Translations under genes and position numbers: made by a program
In this document: piece by piece, positions 25,801-35,000 of the stretch
How the letters are laid out: each line of letters begins with the position of its first letter
Numbering within the stretch: position 1 is the first letter of the stretch
Assembly (NCBI GenBank): GCA_017398805.1
Contig: JAFQEZ010000063.1
Location: forward strand, 1-43,471
DNA length: 43,471 nucleotides
Origin: Bacteroidaceae bacterium
GTDB lineage: Bacteria; Bacteroidota; Bacteroidia; Bacteroidales; Bacteroidaceae
Direction: 5' to 3'
Notes under the pieces: model-generated
Seen by the model: the letters and a program-made list of their open reading frames with translations, nothing else
Databases searched by the model: none
Told to the model about the DNA's origin: nothing

Positions 25801-26306
25801 TCCGCTACAGCATTGGAGGCCGGTTCAATTACATCCTTGCAACCAGGCTCTATGAACCTTGCCATGTCATCGCAATAACCAATAAAGTCAATATTTACAG
25901 GACGAGCCGATTCGTTAATTCCACGACAGAGCATCTTTGCAGTCTCGAAAGAGGCAGGCTTGTACAGCGGTAAATGTACGAAAACATACAGGACATCCTG
26001 AGCCGCCACATCAACTCTGAGTATTCTGTCAAATATATCATTAGACCAAAACTCACTAAGTTCTTCTATTGCGACACTCTGCCTTTCAGCAAACAGGTTT
26101 ACACTGTCAGGAACAGGCATTGACAGCTCCGCATATTCCTTAACATTAAGTTTTTCGAACGATATCTTGCCATTCTTCTCAGCCTGAACATTATAAAAAT
26201 GATTGAAATCTATTGCATCCTTATAATGGAGCAAGTATTGTCTGCCCACAGCATCAAGCAGTCTGGCAAATCCCTTATCTATAAAAATATGAACACTATG
26301 TAACAT
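22875..26306 (-). CDS. Large membrane-associated papain-like (C1) cysteine protease
   Basis: This 1143-residue protein lacks a signal peptide. An N-terminal helical/alpha-beta region of about 390 residues of unknown fold is followed by a coiled coil (about 400-435). A C1A-type peptidase domain (about 475-705) has the oxyanion Gln490, nucleophile Cys496 in QGSCLAF, His652 in HAMVIVGY and Asn670 in NSWGEDWGDRG. A second coiled coil (735-810) leads to two TM helices (about 814-834 and 859-877), another coiled coil and a C-terminal domain of about 220 residues. All catalytic residues are present. With two TM segments and no signal peptide, both N-terminal protease and C-terminus are predicted cytoplasmic. 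It sits between the tubulin-like gene and the lipoproteins. The target is unknown; operon partners are obvious candidates. Confidence 0.85.
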   Translation of the reverse strand: MLHSVHIFIDKGFARLLDAVGRQYLLHYKDAIDFNHFYNVQAEKNGKISFEKLNVKEYAELSMPVPDSVNLFAERQSVAIEELSEFWSNDIFDRILRVDVAAQDVLYVFVHLPLYKPASFETAKMLCRGINESARPVNIDFIGYCDDMARFIEPGCKDVIEPASNAVAEIKSMYAELNYSSQQSKFVAIQNRSMNGVSILNDDEGSSLLYDMVANMALLFSAHYNDVFSLAEAQANDVMGIGFSSLYFDKYAFADYLLKKTMLKAIDNQSVNNNHVDINRANDAATSILNGKYDVLSRFLKKWEGQERDCKEYEDIKNELKSIVDDTMKYFESCKDMTAKTAVLAALLSKTECELFSSSMQRPNSTSFEDLYNEAIDRFIEEDTAEYYEIAGERPVNPIKELQTISSKLIQSEVTIRSLEEQLKTYKEQLENNDKAKECLIDDGFFTFGESKFRMLPSVDEVPLEETYVPHEVSADSADLRSSFSRIKNQGQQGSCLAFTLTSVFEYMMKVNKKDDCDLSEAFLYYNARNLDEEGSVNDDGGSKFVPSLESLRTYGIALEKVWPYNEEVFDSKPSEEAYKDAETRKLIKALNVDRNADAIKSALSDGYPVAASFTLFNSFSQSDGYVPMPSEEEIQMLENNAEETEWRHSYHAMVIVGYSDKLQRFVVRNSWGEDWGDRGYCYIPYSYINDQRLFNFACIITEVASLSSPQSELKVVPALEINNADTRIRYYVTVAALQVQLDAVKQYKARRVELLQYLEALKTIYADPNTRDEFVDKNIKLLEENNLELKEKIKEHERLQEETYEAFRKKCKWLLGIFTAVVIICTLLFYCWNSAIGWIGNEFVAEIERYEFLSDWRLGYIWILPLCGIYALYSYLRYRKLRNEWREERDLIQSNIDNCKKKISANELRIRTIGHKIYAAWVAITSLREIHPKLENLYLKMLNLINNLRVWYDEARSSTSDSKFVSSFPNITLLNKDILDKFFETQISESDVCELNLCENIDKYEITKEYLGEYKVDLKKKLTEKLFVKMENIVFNISDHVATDKYSDIISIVDVEMLSKWNRLAGVFLHVKSNERAVIATDNLVFAPNLNATRRLLQNKMNNLQISSYIGTEDKYKMTLVRVATMKFNECVAFQAPAKSKK

Positions 26307-26451
26307 TCCTGGTTATTCTTAAAAGTTCCCATAAATTATGCCTGACAAAATTGTGCTCGGCATTAAACAAGCAACCCGTTATAGGCAAGACCAAGTCCCT
26401 TGAATACTCTTAGAATATTCAAAGAACTCAGTCCATTCACAAATATTTATT

Positions 26452-29343
26452 TTACTTCAGATTACCGATTGCATTCAGCAGATTCTTGCAAATGTAATCC
26501 CATTCTCTCTGGATTAGCTGTGTCTCTCCACTATTGGAAGTAAAATATGTCGAGCTATTCTTGTCCGAACAAACAACACGATCAATATACTCCTTAATTC
26601 CTCCATCAACAACACGTTTAATCTCTGCATCCCAAAACGATCTATTCATTGAATAGGTTGAATTGATCATCTTCTTGAACTTCTCCTTACACTCCGGGAG
26701 CACTATAGTCTTGAAGTTGTTAAACGCGGTATCGCGACGAGATGTATTGCCCAGTGACTGCCAACGATCATCCTTTCCAGCCATAGAGTCTTCATCCCAG
26801 TACATATACTTCTTGCGTAGGCAGCAGACATACTTCTTATGTTCTACACTCTCCTTACCAGTCTCGCGACCCTCAGCATCCATAACTCTCTCGTCTTCTT
26901 TAATAGTGACGCCGAAGAAGTGACCACAAACCCAATAGAACATAGCCTCATCCTTCATCTCCGGTTTGAGTTTAAAATCCTCGCTCTTCATCTTTTCAAA
27001 CAGCAACCTGTCAAAATGGGGATTAAAGACCGCCTCGCCATTAAGAGATGATCTTACAGCCTTCTCATATCTATCTGTCGCCATATCACTGAAGACATCT
27101 ATACAATAAGGAATCAAAGAACCATCAATACGACAGAAAATCATACGCTGCTTTGCACTCTCTTTGTCAACATAGAGGAAGTCCTTGCTCTCGACGTCTT
27201 GAAGGAAAGCTCTATCGTTGTGGAGACGAGAACGATAATTCTCGTATGGTTCATATATTGACACAATCCAATTCTTTGCAATAGCATCAGCTACTGACTG
27301 ACCAGTTGTGTTAACACACTGACCACGGTCATTTATCTTGAGCCAACGCGCTGACTTACGTGCAATCTCTGACTTGAGCTTTTTATATTCATCATCGGGC
27401 AATGCGTCTATAATTTCAGTTATGACCTTATTCTTGTACTCCTTAACCTTGTCAAGAGATGAAGTATAAGCAATTATTGAATGGTCAAGAACATCAATAT
27501 CATCTATATCAATCAAAGAATCCTTAAGGCTTTTTGTAAACTCTGAAACAACTACGCTTCCGCTGTCTACCGTCATATTAAGTCTTTCCTCGTATGAAAG
27601 GTCATACTCAAAGACAAGAGCGTCAGGAGTCACACTTTGAATATTGTTCAGCGCATCCTCATAACGCGCCTTAAGTTGCTCGAGTCCCTTGTCAACATCC
27701 TTGAGTTTAGCCAAAGAATTCTCGATATATGCCATCAACGCAACAAAGATATCACGTGCAACTTCACGACGTTTTGCCTGCAATGTAGCTTCGAGGATTT
27801 TCTTTGCAGGACGACCGACACACTCTTCTAGAACCTCCTGGTTCCTTGAATCAAGTTTAAAGCCCCAATTATGTTTATTGTCCTTATAGTCAATAAATGC
27901 TTTTGCATCAAACGCCTCTTTGGCCTCATCTCTCTCTTTATTCTTTATACGAGCTTCGTCTTCCATCTCACCCTTGTACTTGTTACACAAGAAATAGAGT
28001 TGGTCGAGAAACTTTATTGAATTGCCAACACCCTCCTCTTTCTTAAGGAAGCCATTCACCTTATCCCTCACAGCATCCTTCAGACTTGCGATTCTTGCAT
28101 TTATCATCTCCTCAGACGGGAAATCAACCAAATTCAAAAGATATTTCTTGATAATATCCTTGTTTCCTGTCTCCGTATTCTTTACATCAAGCAAAGGCAA
28201 TCTGGTAGCGGCAATTTGTTTTGGCGAGTATATGCTATCTATGAGCATGTTGTATTCATCGCCATCTTCGCGTATACCAACTTCCTGAGTCCACGCCAAC
28301 GCCTGCTGCTGAACATCAGAACCCTCCTGACGCATCTTGCGTATGAGCTCAACTGCAGCCTTGAGAGAATAAGCCTCAGCCATCAATTCTCCCTTATATA
28401 CAACCTGACATGCACCAAGACCCTGTACCCAACCAAGCTTCTGGCCTACATGATGTTTGCCTTCTTTAGGGCCAACATTATTGATAATGTTTTCAACCTT
28501 GTCACCGGCTTCTGCACCGCAAGCATAAAGACATGTACCGATTACCTCGCAAAGAGACCTTACATTCTTCAGAGTATAACCATTCTCTGATGTATTGTCT
28601 ATTACATAGAAACCGTCAAAGAACGGTTCGCGGAGAACCGATTTCTTACCGCCCATTTCAAGTTCTACAGGGTTCGCCTCACTTGCAGTCTGCAGATAGT
28701 CAAGATCAAGGATTGAAGAATACGCATTAAGTTCAACATTAGGTGTCTTGGTTCCTGCCACATCCATAGCCCTGAACACACTATGGGTAACACCATAACC
28801 ATAAAGGTTTACATGGTTGCCGTATTTCTGTTTGATAGCATTACCGATTGTAATGAAAGAGCCAGCACCTGTACCACCGGCAACAGACATTACCATATGA
28901 ATATTGACACCATTTGCGACATCGGCAGAATGATCTACGTTTGTTACCTCATTCACCAAAGCACTGATACGGTTCATAACAACATCTAGTACCATCTCTG
29001 TATACAAACGTCCTGTTGTTCTTACAGCCTTTGCACCTTTGGAAATTCTATTGTCAATATTATTGGTGTTTCCATCAAACATCCATGCGTACTGACCTTG
29101 ATTTTCGCGTCTTACCCTGTAGAACTCACGAGGATTAGATGCAGAAACAATCTTGATAAAGTTGTCTGTAATATTAGATGCAAGGCCTGCATCTTGATCC
29201 ATGTCAGTCTGGAAGTCAACTGTGCAAAACGCAACAGAAGAAGGAATGTTACCAACACCATGTTCCTCTTCATAAAGTTTCTTTGCAAAAGAAATTGCCA
29301 GGTTACCTGTACCACCCAGTCCTAAATAAATTGTAGGTTTCAT
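26452..29343 (-). CDS. Divergent tubulin/FtsZ-like GTPase (first copy)
   Basis: This 963-residue cytoplasmic protein begins with a nucleotide-binding glycine loop GLGGTG (8-13). It has the tubulin/FtsZ signature as AGGTGAGSF (155-163) after a hydrophobic strand, at the spacing expected for the GTPase domain. The rest (about 400-963) is largely helical and charged, far longer than FtsZ, and resembles the large tubulin-like (Tubulin_2-type) proteins of bacteria. I infer GTP binding and possible filament formation; the T7-type catalytic loop was not identified with certainty. The gene lies 17 bases after the lipoprotein/TM gene, in the leftward operon with vWA and protease genes. A second, shorter tubulin-like gene lies in the rightward operon at 39,779. 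Confidence 0.88.
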   Translation of the reverse strand: MKPTIYLGLGGTGNLAISFAKKLYEEEHGVGNIPSSVAFCTVDFQTDMDQDAGLASNITDNFIKIVSASNPREFYRVRRENQGQYAWMFDGNTNNIDNRISKGAKAVRTTGRLYTEMVLDVVMNRISALVNEVTNVDHSADVANGVNIHMVMSVAGGTGAGSFITIGNAIKQKYGNHVNLYGYGVTHSVFRAMDVAGTKTPNVELNAYSSILDLDYLQTASEANPVELEMGGKKSVLREPFFDGFYVIDNTSENGYTLKNVRSLCEVIGTCLYACGAEAGDKVENIINNVGPKEGKHHVGQKLGWVQGLGACQVVYKGELMAEAYSLKAAVELIRKMRQEGSDVQQQALAWTQEVGIREDGDEYNMLIDSIYSPKQIAATRLPLLDVKNTETGNKDIIKKYLLNLVDFPSEEMINARIASLKDAVRDKVNGFLKKEEGVGNSIKFLDQLYFLCNKYKGEMEDEARIKNKERDEAKEAFDAKAFIDYKDNKHNWGFKLDSRNQEVLEECVGRPAKKILEATLQAKRREVARDIFVALMAYIENSLAKLKDVDKGLEQLKARYEDALNNIQSVTPDALVFEYDLSYEERLNMTVDSGSVVVSEFTKSLKDSLIDIDDIDVLDHSIIAYTSSLDKVKEYKNKVITEIIDALPDDEYKKLKSEIARKSARWLKINDRGQCVNTTGQSVADAIAKNWIVSIYEPYENYRSRLHNDRAFLQDVESKDFLYVDKESAKQRMIFCRIDGSLIPYCIDVFSDMATDRYEKAVRSSLNGEAVFNPHFDRLLFEKMKSEDFKLKPEMKDEAMFYWVCGHFFGVTIKEDERVMDAEGRETGKESVEHKKYVCCLRKKYMYWDEDSMAGKDDRWQSLGNTSRRDTAFNNFKTIVLPECKEKFKKMINSTYSMNRSFWDAEIKRVVDGGIKEYIDRVVCSDKNSSTYFTSNSGETQLIQREWDYICKNLLNAIGNLK

Positions 29344-29360
29344 AGTTTTATATTTTTATA

Positions 29361-30296
29361 TCATGTTGTTTCAATTGTCACTTTTTTACCTTCCTCATTA
29401 GAGATAGTAATCTGTTCCCTGCGAACCTTCTCGCCATCAATATCATAGAATCTGGCTCCGGAGAATGCAATACGATTTCTTCTGGCTCCATTCTTGATTG
29501 TCACCGGAGATGTCCAGAAATCGTTTACCTCATACATCCTACTTCCTTTAAAAAGTTTCTCGAAGAATGTATCACGTTTTTTGCTGTCATTTGTACATAC
29601 AAGTTCATAACATCCACTCATCCTGATCGCTTTAGGCCCATATCCGTCATTATAGTCAATCATCACCTTTGTAAAGCCTGTTGAACCCCAGATAAAATAT
29701 CGAGATATTATAAACCATAATATACATAGAACAATAAAGCTGACAGCACCGATTATCAGTCCTTTCTTAAGCGGATTCATCTTATCAACCTTCTCAACAG
29801 AAAAGACTATCCTGTTGTCTTTATTGACTACAGCAACCTCCTCCATCATTTTCTTCTCGGTTTCAATTGTGCGTACTTCCCATTTATGTACACCGGTAGC
29901 AGCATCAGGATTGAAAACTACGCCAAGTTCAAGGGTCACATTCTCTACATATTTCCCATCAACTTTATTAGAGACCTCAAACTGATTATTGTCCACAGGC
30001 TCACCATTAACATACACCTGAGCAACATCAGTTCCCATAGGCTCTGTTTTGCCATCTTCACCAATCGTAAAGAATCCCATCTTGAAACTGGCATCTTCAC
30101 TCAATGCATCCGCTTCAAAGACAAATTTCAGTTGTTTCTTTTTCATAACAGGCGAGTATTCATTCCATAGAAAGTCATCATAACACTCCACTCTGCCCAT
30201 AGAATACTCTATACCACCCGCCTCTTCCTCTGAACAAGAACTAAAGCAGACGAAGGCAACAACAAATACAAGCAAGGAATACAATTTATTCAACAT
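29361..30296 (-). CDS. Lipoprotein with an internal TM helix and a cytoplasmic beta domain
   Basis: This 311-residue protein has a signal peptide with a lipobox-like SSC (Cys21). A periplasmic beta-rich region follows (about 25-165), with two Ig-like-looking segments. One strong TM helix (179-202) leads to a beta-rich domain of about 105 residues predicted in the cytoplasm. Lipid anchor plus TM helix is unusual and would fix both ends of the periplasmic part to the inner membrane. It could transmit a periplasmic state to the cytoplasmic tubulin-like or Hsp70-like proteins. I do not recognise the family. Its start overlaps the end of the vWA gene by 11 bases, implying translational coupling. 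Confidence 0.75.
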   Translation of the reverse strand: MLNKLYSLLVFVVAFVCFSSCSEEEAGGIEYSMGRVECYDDFLWNEYSPVMKKKQLKFVFEADALSEDASFKMGFFTIGEDGKTEPMGTDVAQVYVNGEPVDNNQFEVSNKVDGKYVENVTLELGVVFNPDAATGVHKWEVRTIETEKKMMEEVAVVNKDNRIVFSVEKVDKMNPLKKGLIIGAVSFIVLCILWFIISRYFIWGSTGFTKVMIDYNDGYGPKAIRMSGCYELVCTNDSKKRDTFFEKLFKGSRMYEVNDFWTSPVTIKNGARRNRIAFSGARFYDIDGEKVRREQITISNEEGKKVTIETT

Positions 30297-31707
30297 AAAT
30301 CTTCACTTTTCTATATGTTTCATTCATCAAAACTATCTCACAAGAACATTCTTCAAAAACGACATTCTTATAATCAGAAGAATGTTCCTCGCCTGAGGTC
30401 AGAATTATTCTAGCCCCTTTACACTCCTCATTAAAAGGCAAATCCGTTTTCGCTTGTGATTGAATCTTCGGTACAATTGTCATTGACAGGTTCTTGTCTA
30501 AAGAGAGTGTGCCGCTACCGCTTATCAGACCTCTCGGGTCTTCTATAACATAATTGACCTTGAAGCCCGGCTTTATAGTCTGGTTGTCACACTTGAAATC
30601 AACTACAAGACGTTCGTCCGGCTTACGCACATTACATACAACAGACCTGGTATCCAATTCAAGTGTCTGAAGAGGACTGACAAGGTTTATTACATGAGTG
30701 GGAGTTTCAAGTTTAACATCCTTGAATTTACCCTCCTTGACAACACTCAAGTTAAGCTTCACAAAACCGTCACCATTATGTTGAGCATATTCATCCACAA
30801 CAGGTCTTATTCTTACGGTATTACCTTTTTCATCAAATGGAACAATCTGGTTAATGTAAAAAGGCTCACCCTCACTGTTGTCCGTCTCACATTTGATTTT
30901 CATACCCGGCTCAATTTTGCCGTCACCCAATGACACACGGAATTTCAAAACTATATCCTTATTCCTGTCGGTCATAAGGTTATATTCCGAATTAAGATTT
31001 ATCAAGTTCAGTTGGCGCACATTTTGAATCGCGTCAAGACCGTCTTCTATGTAGAAACACAAAGAATCAACATGCAACTCAAGTTCACCTTTATAAGCTC
31101 TGGCCTTAGGAGTCAAAGTGATATAATAAGCATATACATTCAGCCTCTCCTTAACGGAGCACCAGTCATCTAACAGTTCATGAAAACTCTTTTTCTGATC
31201 ACAGCCGCCATCTGTCATAATCTTTGCATAGTCGACCCTATCTTTGGTAAAAATATTGTCAACCGCATATTTAAGCGCAGTGTATGTATTCGTATTACCA
31301 CTGTCAGGATTCTTTGCTACATTTTTCTCCCTACTTGTTGTAAAGTCCATCATCGCCTTGGCAAGTTCGTCCTTGCTGTAATCCTTTGCTACTCCCTTCC
31401 ATACCTTATAGCCTTTTCCCTCAAGATTACCACGAAAAGCCACAATATAGATTTCCGTATCAGGATTATCCGGAATACTTCTCATATCCTTAATTATAAG
31501 GTCTCTAACCTCATCATAGATATCCGGATTATTATCACCAGCACCAACCATGGAGATTGTAACATCCCACAAATATGTATAGCGTTCCTTCGGGGCACTA
31601 TATTCCTGCACTGCAGTATCCTGCTCAGGAACCACCTCTTGCGCAAATGCATTACCGCAAAGAAGCAGGGAAGCTATAGCAACTGTAAAATTCTTAATTT
31701 TCAGCAT
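30286..31707 (-). CDS. Periplasmic von Willebrand factor A-domain protein
   Basis: This 473-residue protein has a signal peptide (1-22, ending AFAQ) and no later TM helix. The vWA domain (about 42-235) has a MIDAS-like DVTIS (Asp48, Thr50, Ser52), a threonine in NTNTYTALKYA and a TDGG strand end, so metal binding is likely. The remaining 240 residues are beta-rich, probably Ig-like. vWA domains mediate metal-dependent protein contacts, and several here point to a periplasmic sensing or scaffold layer. It is the first gene of the leftward operon, 24 bases from the leader hairpin and divergent from the vWA-Hsp70 gene. Confidence 0.88.
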   Translation of the reverse strand: MLKIKNFTVAIASLLLCGNAFAQEVVPEQDTAVQEYSAPKERYTYLWDVTISMVGAGDNNPDIYDEVRDLIIKDMRSIPDNPDTEIYIVAFRGNLEGKGYKVWKGVAKDYSKDELAKAMMDFTTSREKNVAKNPDSGNTNTYTALKYAVDNIFTKDRVDYAKIMTDGGCDQKKSFHELLDDWCSVKERLNVYAYYITLTPKARAYKGELELHVDSLCFYIEDGLDAIQNVRQLNLINLNSEYNLMTDRNKDIVLKFRVSLGDGKIEPGMKIKCETDNSEGEPFYINQIVPFDEKGNTVRIRPVVDEYAQHNGDGFVKLNLSVVKEGKFKDVKLETPTHVINLVSPLQTLELDTRSVVCNVRKPDERLVVDFKCDNQTIKPGFKVNYVIEDPRGLISGSGTLSLDKNLSMTIVPKIQSQAKTDLPFNEECKGARIILTSGEEHSSDYKNVVFEECSCEIVLMNETYRKVKIYVE

Positions 31708-31730
31708 CTTTATACATTATAATATTAAAC

Positions 31731-31765
31731 ACCGCATGCATCTCTTTCGAAGAGATGCATGCGGT
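31731..31765 (-). promoter_or_regulatory. Leader hairpin of the leftward operon
   Basis: Two 16-base arms (ACCGCATGCATCTCTT / AAGAGATGCATGCGGT) enclose three bases. On the minus-strand mRNA it lies 24 bases before the vWA start codon. Its core, read in the transcript, is CATCTCTTCGAAAGAGATG, identical to the hairpin ahead of the divergent operon. Confidence 0.85.
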
Positions 31766-31932
31766 TGATAACAAGCGATACTTGATATGTGGTATTCAAT
31801 TAATTTTACTTGATTTTATGGGTGCTTTATGTTCGTTTCCAACTCCAACACGTATAAGTCAAGAATAACATGCCAGATTATTTTGTCATATAAAAAAATA
31901 ACTATTGAATCTTTTTTTATTTAAAAAATGTA

Positions 31933-31940
31933 TATATTTG
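31933..31940 (+). promoter_or_regulatory. -7 box for the rightward operon
   Basis: TATATTTG followed by CAAAATATAG is an exact TAnnTTTG match, about 150 bases before the vWA-Hsp70 start. The leader would then contain both the short (31991-32009) and the long (32037-32069) hairpins. Confidence 0.55.
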
Positions 31941-31990
31941 CAAAATATAGAAACAAAAGACTTGACTAATTGAGAGCTAACCAAGATTTG

Positions 31991-32009
31991 CATCTCTTCG
32001 AAAGAGATG
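31991..32009 (+). promoter_or_regulatory. Short leader hairpin sharing the common core
   Basis: CATCTCTTCGAAAGAGATG forms an 8-bp stem with a CGA loop. It is exactly the inner core of the two larger hairpins but lacks their outer GCATG arms. It is in the same orientation as the hairpin at 32037-32069. Confidence 0.75.
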
Positions 32010-32036
32010 TTGCTTGTCCAATCAGAGTTCTTTTCA

Positions 32037-32069
32037 CCGCATGCATCTCTTCGAAAGAGATGCATGCGG
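32037..32069 (+). promoter_or_regulatory. Leader hairpin of the rightward operon
   Basis: Two 15-base perfect arms (CCGCATGCATCTCTT / AAGAGATGCATGCGG) around a CGA loop end 22 bases before the first start codon. The sequence is the reverse complement of the hairpin at 31731-31765, so both divergent mRNAs carry the same element. Confidence 0.85.
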
Positions 32070-32091
32070 CGTTATTTAATTTTATATAAAC

Positions 32092-35000
32092 ATGTCAAAA
32101 ATGAAGAAGTTTGCGACTTTTATAGTCTGTCTACTACTTTGCAGTAATGCTGTTGCACAAGATGAAAAGTTTTATGACAGGCATATAATTATTGCAGTTG
32201 ACCAAAAAATGTTTGTTGACGCAAATCAAAAGGAGAACAGAAACTATGCAGAAGGTTTTGATAAACTTTATAAAGCATTGGAAGGTCTGATTATCAACGG
32301 AAACTTTGATAACGGCATTAACAAGGATATGTCACAAGTTTCATCCGGCTTTAAGTTTGATAAAGAGACTGACAGAATCTCTTTGTTTGCGTTTGGTCTT
32401 CCTTATAAGAATTATGAGAAAGTAAAGACGGATTTAAAGACAGAATATTCTTTCGACAAGATAACGGATGCTCATTTTCATGAACGTGCTTCATACTATA
32501 AAGGTTGTCAGAAAGATATAAGGTCATTTGCTGATAAAGAACTTTATTCGCTGTTCTACAACGATAAAGTAAGGAATGACTTTTTTGAGTCCGGTAAAAA
32601 ATATCATAACGACAAAAATCAACCATTATATGGTATTGAACTTTCGCATTATGTATATCCGTTGATCTTGAAATATATTGACACCTCGATAAAAGCAAAG
32701 GAATATTACCTGCTTATCGTCTCGGACTATGATGCTGCATCCGGTTTCAGCGATCCGGAGGACCGTATCAGAATAAATGAACTTCTGTCAAATGAGGTAG
32801 ATAAGTACAAGATGTTCTTTCATGACATGAACGAGGTTTCATCGCTGTACTCTTCGCCCGATGTCGTTAAGATAATTCCCGATGGTTTTGGAGAAAGAAA
32901 AAATCTTATTGACAAGGTAAATGGCAGAGAGTACTTTCCGTTTATAATGGGTAAGAGAATTATGCTTGATGCATGCCTTGGTGCATCGGCATTCGTATCT
33001 TCCGACATCACGCTTAAGCAAAAAGAACTTGACGGCTCTGATTACAAGTTATCTCCAATGTCCATTACATTCAATCATGATGGAGGTATAAAATTGGAGA
33101 AAATCAAGATGACAATGACAGGCCCCAAAGGTGAGATAATACTGGAACGTATATACAATGATGCCAATGAACTGCGCTCTATGTATAATGAGACAGGTAA
33201 ATGTTACAATATTCCCGGTGCAGATAGCCTGAACATAAAGAACCTTGCTGTTGGCGACACGTTATTTTTCAATTATGTTTTCTTTACTGATTCGGACTCT
33301 CCAGACAAGGGCAAGCAGGAAATAAGGCTTCCTTACATTTTCACGACTGAAAAGAAATATGTTATAACTGACTCAGTCTTTATTCCACAACCACAATATA
33401 CTGAAAGTGATTTAGTTACTATGTTTGCTTTTATTTCAACAATTTCGATTTTGCTAATCGCACTACTCAGCTGGTTGCGCCGTTACAGAGGAAAAAACAG
33501 AAATGTTAATTTTGACTTCAAGATTTGGCCAATAACGAACGAGCGTTTTATGGAGGTCAAAAATAAACATGTGATTGATTATGACTGCTGGTACTGGAAT
33601 GGAGAAAGAGACCACAACATACGTATTACAGGCCAATATGATGCGGAGAACAAGGTGTGGGCCAAAAGGTATAAGTATATGGTGGAGTTCAAGGTTGAGG
33701 ATGTTGATGCGAATGAAGACTTCTCATTCAGACCGAGCACTGACATTCTTAAACCGGACGGAAGTATGAGGGTTGCAGGCGAGTGGTATACAGCGCAGGA
33801 AGATTCAAGCGAAAACGGCAAATTCAGCTTGAATGCAAATGTATTCATCAGTGATGGTTTTATTCCCAATAATACAAAGATTCCAAACTTTGAAGTTGAC
33901 AATATCCTTAAAATAAAGGTAAGTGTCAGGGTTGCCATGGTTGATAAGAAGAACAATAAGGTAATCAAGTATATTAAGACCCGGGATGCAAAGGGCAACC
34001 AAGTAGAGATTATGGTAAAACGATATACATTTATCATAAAGCCACGTCTTGAAAACAGTAACCTGTGGATGGCATTTGACCCCGGAACGACAGGTTCTTG
34101 CGTTGCATACGGTGTAGCAGCACTGCCCGGTGATACCAACGACATACATCTGGCAAAGAATCCGTATCAAGATATTGATGGAGAATGGAAAGAAGGAGTT
34201 GTATTCCCGTCAAAGGTCAGAATAAATAAGAGATCAGCAAGAATCTTCGGCAACAATCCGTTTAAGGCCGAAGAACTAATTGAAGGAGAAGGTGTTAATG
34301 ACGACTACACATTTGGAAATAGAGCAGAGATGATGAGTTCCAAAAATGGAGCAAACACATTCCAGTCAATAAAGAAACTGCTTGGCTACACAACACCGCA
34401 GAAGGTTGTTAGCGACCAAGGCGAGGTGAAAGAGATTGCAGGTCAGGATATTGCTCACTTGTTAGTCCGAGGTCTATACAACCATGTTGAATCGTTCATT
34501 ACTGAAGAATCAAGAAAGAACACTCAGAGAAGCATGGAAGTCAAGGCCATGTTTATGAGAAACGGGTATTTCGAGCCCCAGCGAGCGATTGTAGCAGTGC
34601 CGAACAACTATACTCTTGTTAAGATTCAGGAGATGGTTGACAGTGTCAAACGAATGAATAAGTTCAAGGAAGTACACTATATTTATGAGTCAGAAGCGGT
34701 AATGATGACGTATCTCAGAGAGAACTTCATGACGCTGATTGCCGATTCTAATCAATTGAAAAACCGAGCATTCATCGTGTATGATATGGGTGGAGCTACA
34801 ATCAACGCCACTGCATTCAGGCTAAAGCTGGATATTGAATCCAACAGAGGTGTAAAGAACATACGAAGCATTGATGTTGAAACCGTGGCAAAGGTTGGCT
34901 ATGGAGTAGGTGGTGATGATATAGACTATGCTCTTATCCAACTGCTTTACGGTGCTCCTTCGGTAAGGAATGTCATAGGTGATAATGCAGAGTCGCATCA

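Larger units (their letters stand above)
31766..32036. promoter_or_regulatory. Divergent promoter region of the vWA/tubulin/Hsp70 locus
   Basis: This A/T-rich stretch lies between the two large leader hairpins and contains the start sites of both divergent transcripts. The rightward -7 box and a third, shorter hairpin are listed separately. For the leftward direction the best candidate is a minus-strand TATTCTTG (31867-31860), one base off consensus; no clear -33 element was found. No open reading frame of interest lies here. Confidence 0.6.

Noticed and set aside
26400-26422. Inverted repeat TTGAATA / TATTCAA between the tubulin-like and protease genes
   Set aside because: Only 7-bp A/T-rich arms with a 9-base spacer and no T-tract; too weak to call a terminator or operator.
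31731-32069. Hairpins considered as terminal inverted repeats of a small mobile element or as a CRISPR array
   Set aside because: Spacing is irregular, there are only three copies, no transposase or target duplication is visible, and each large copy sits exactly in a gene leader.
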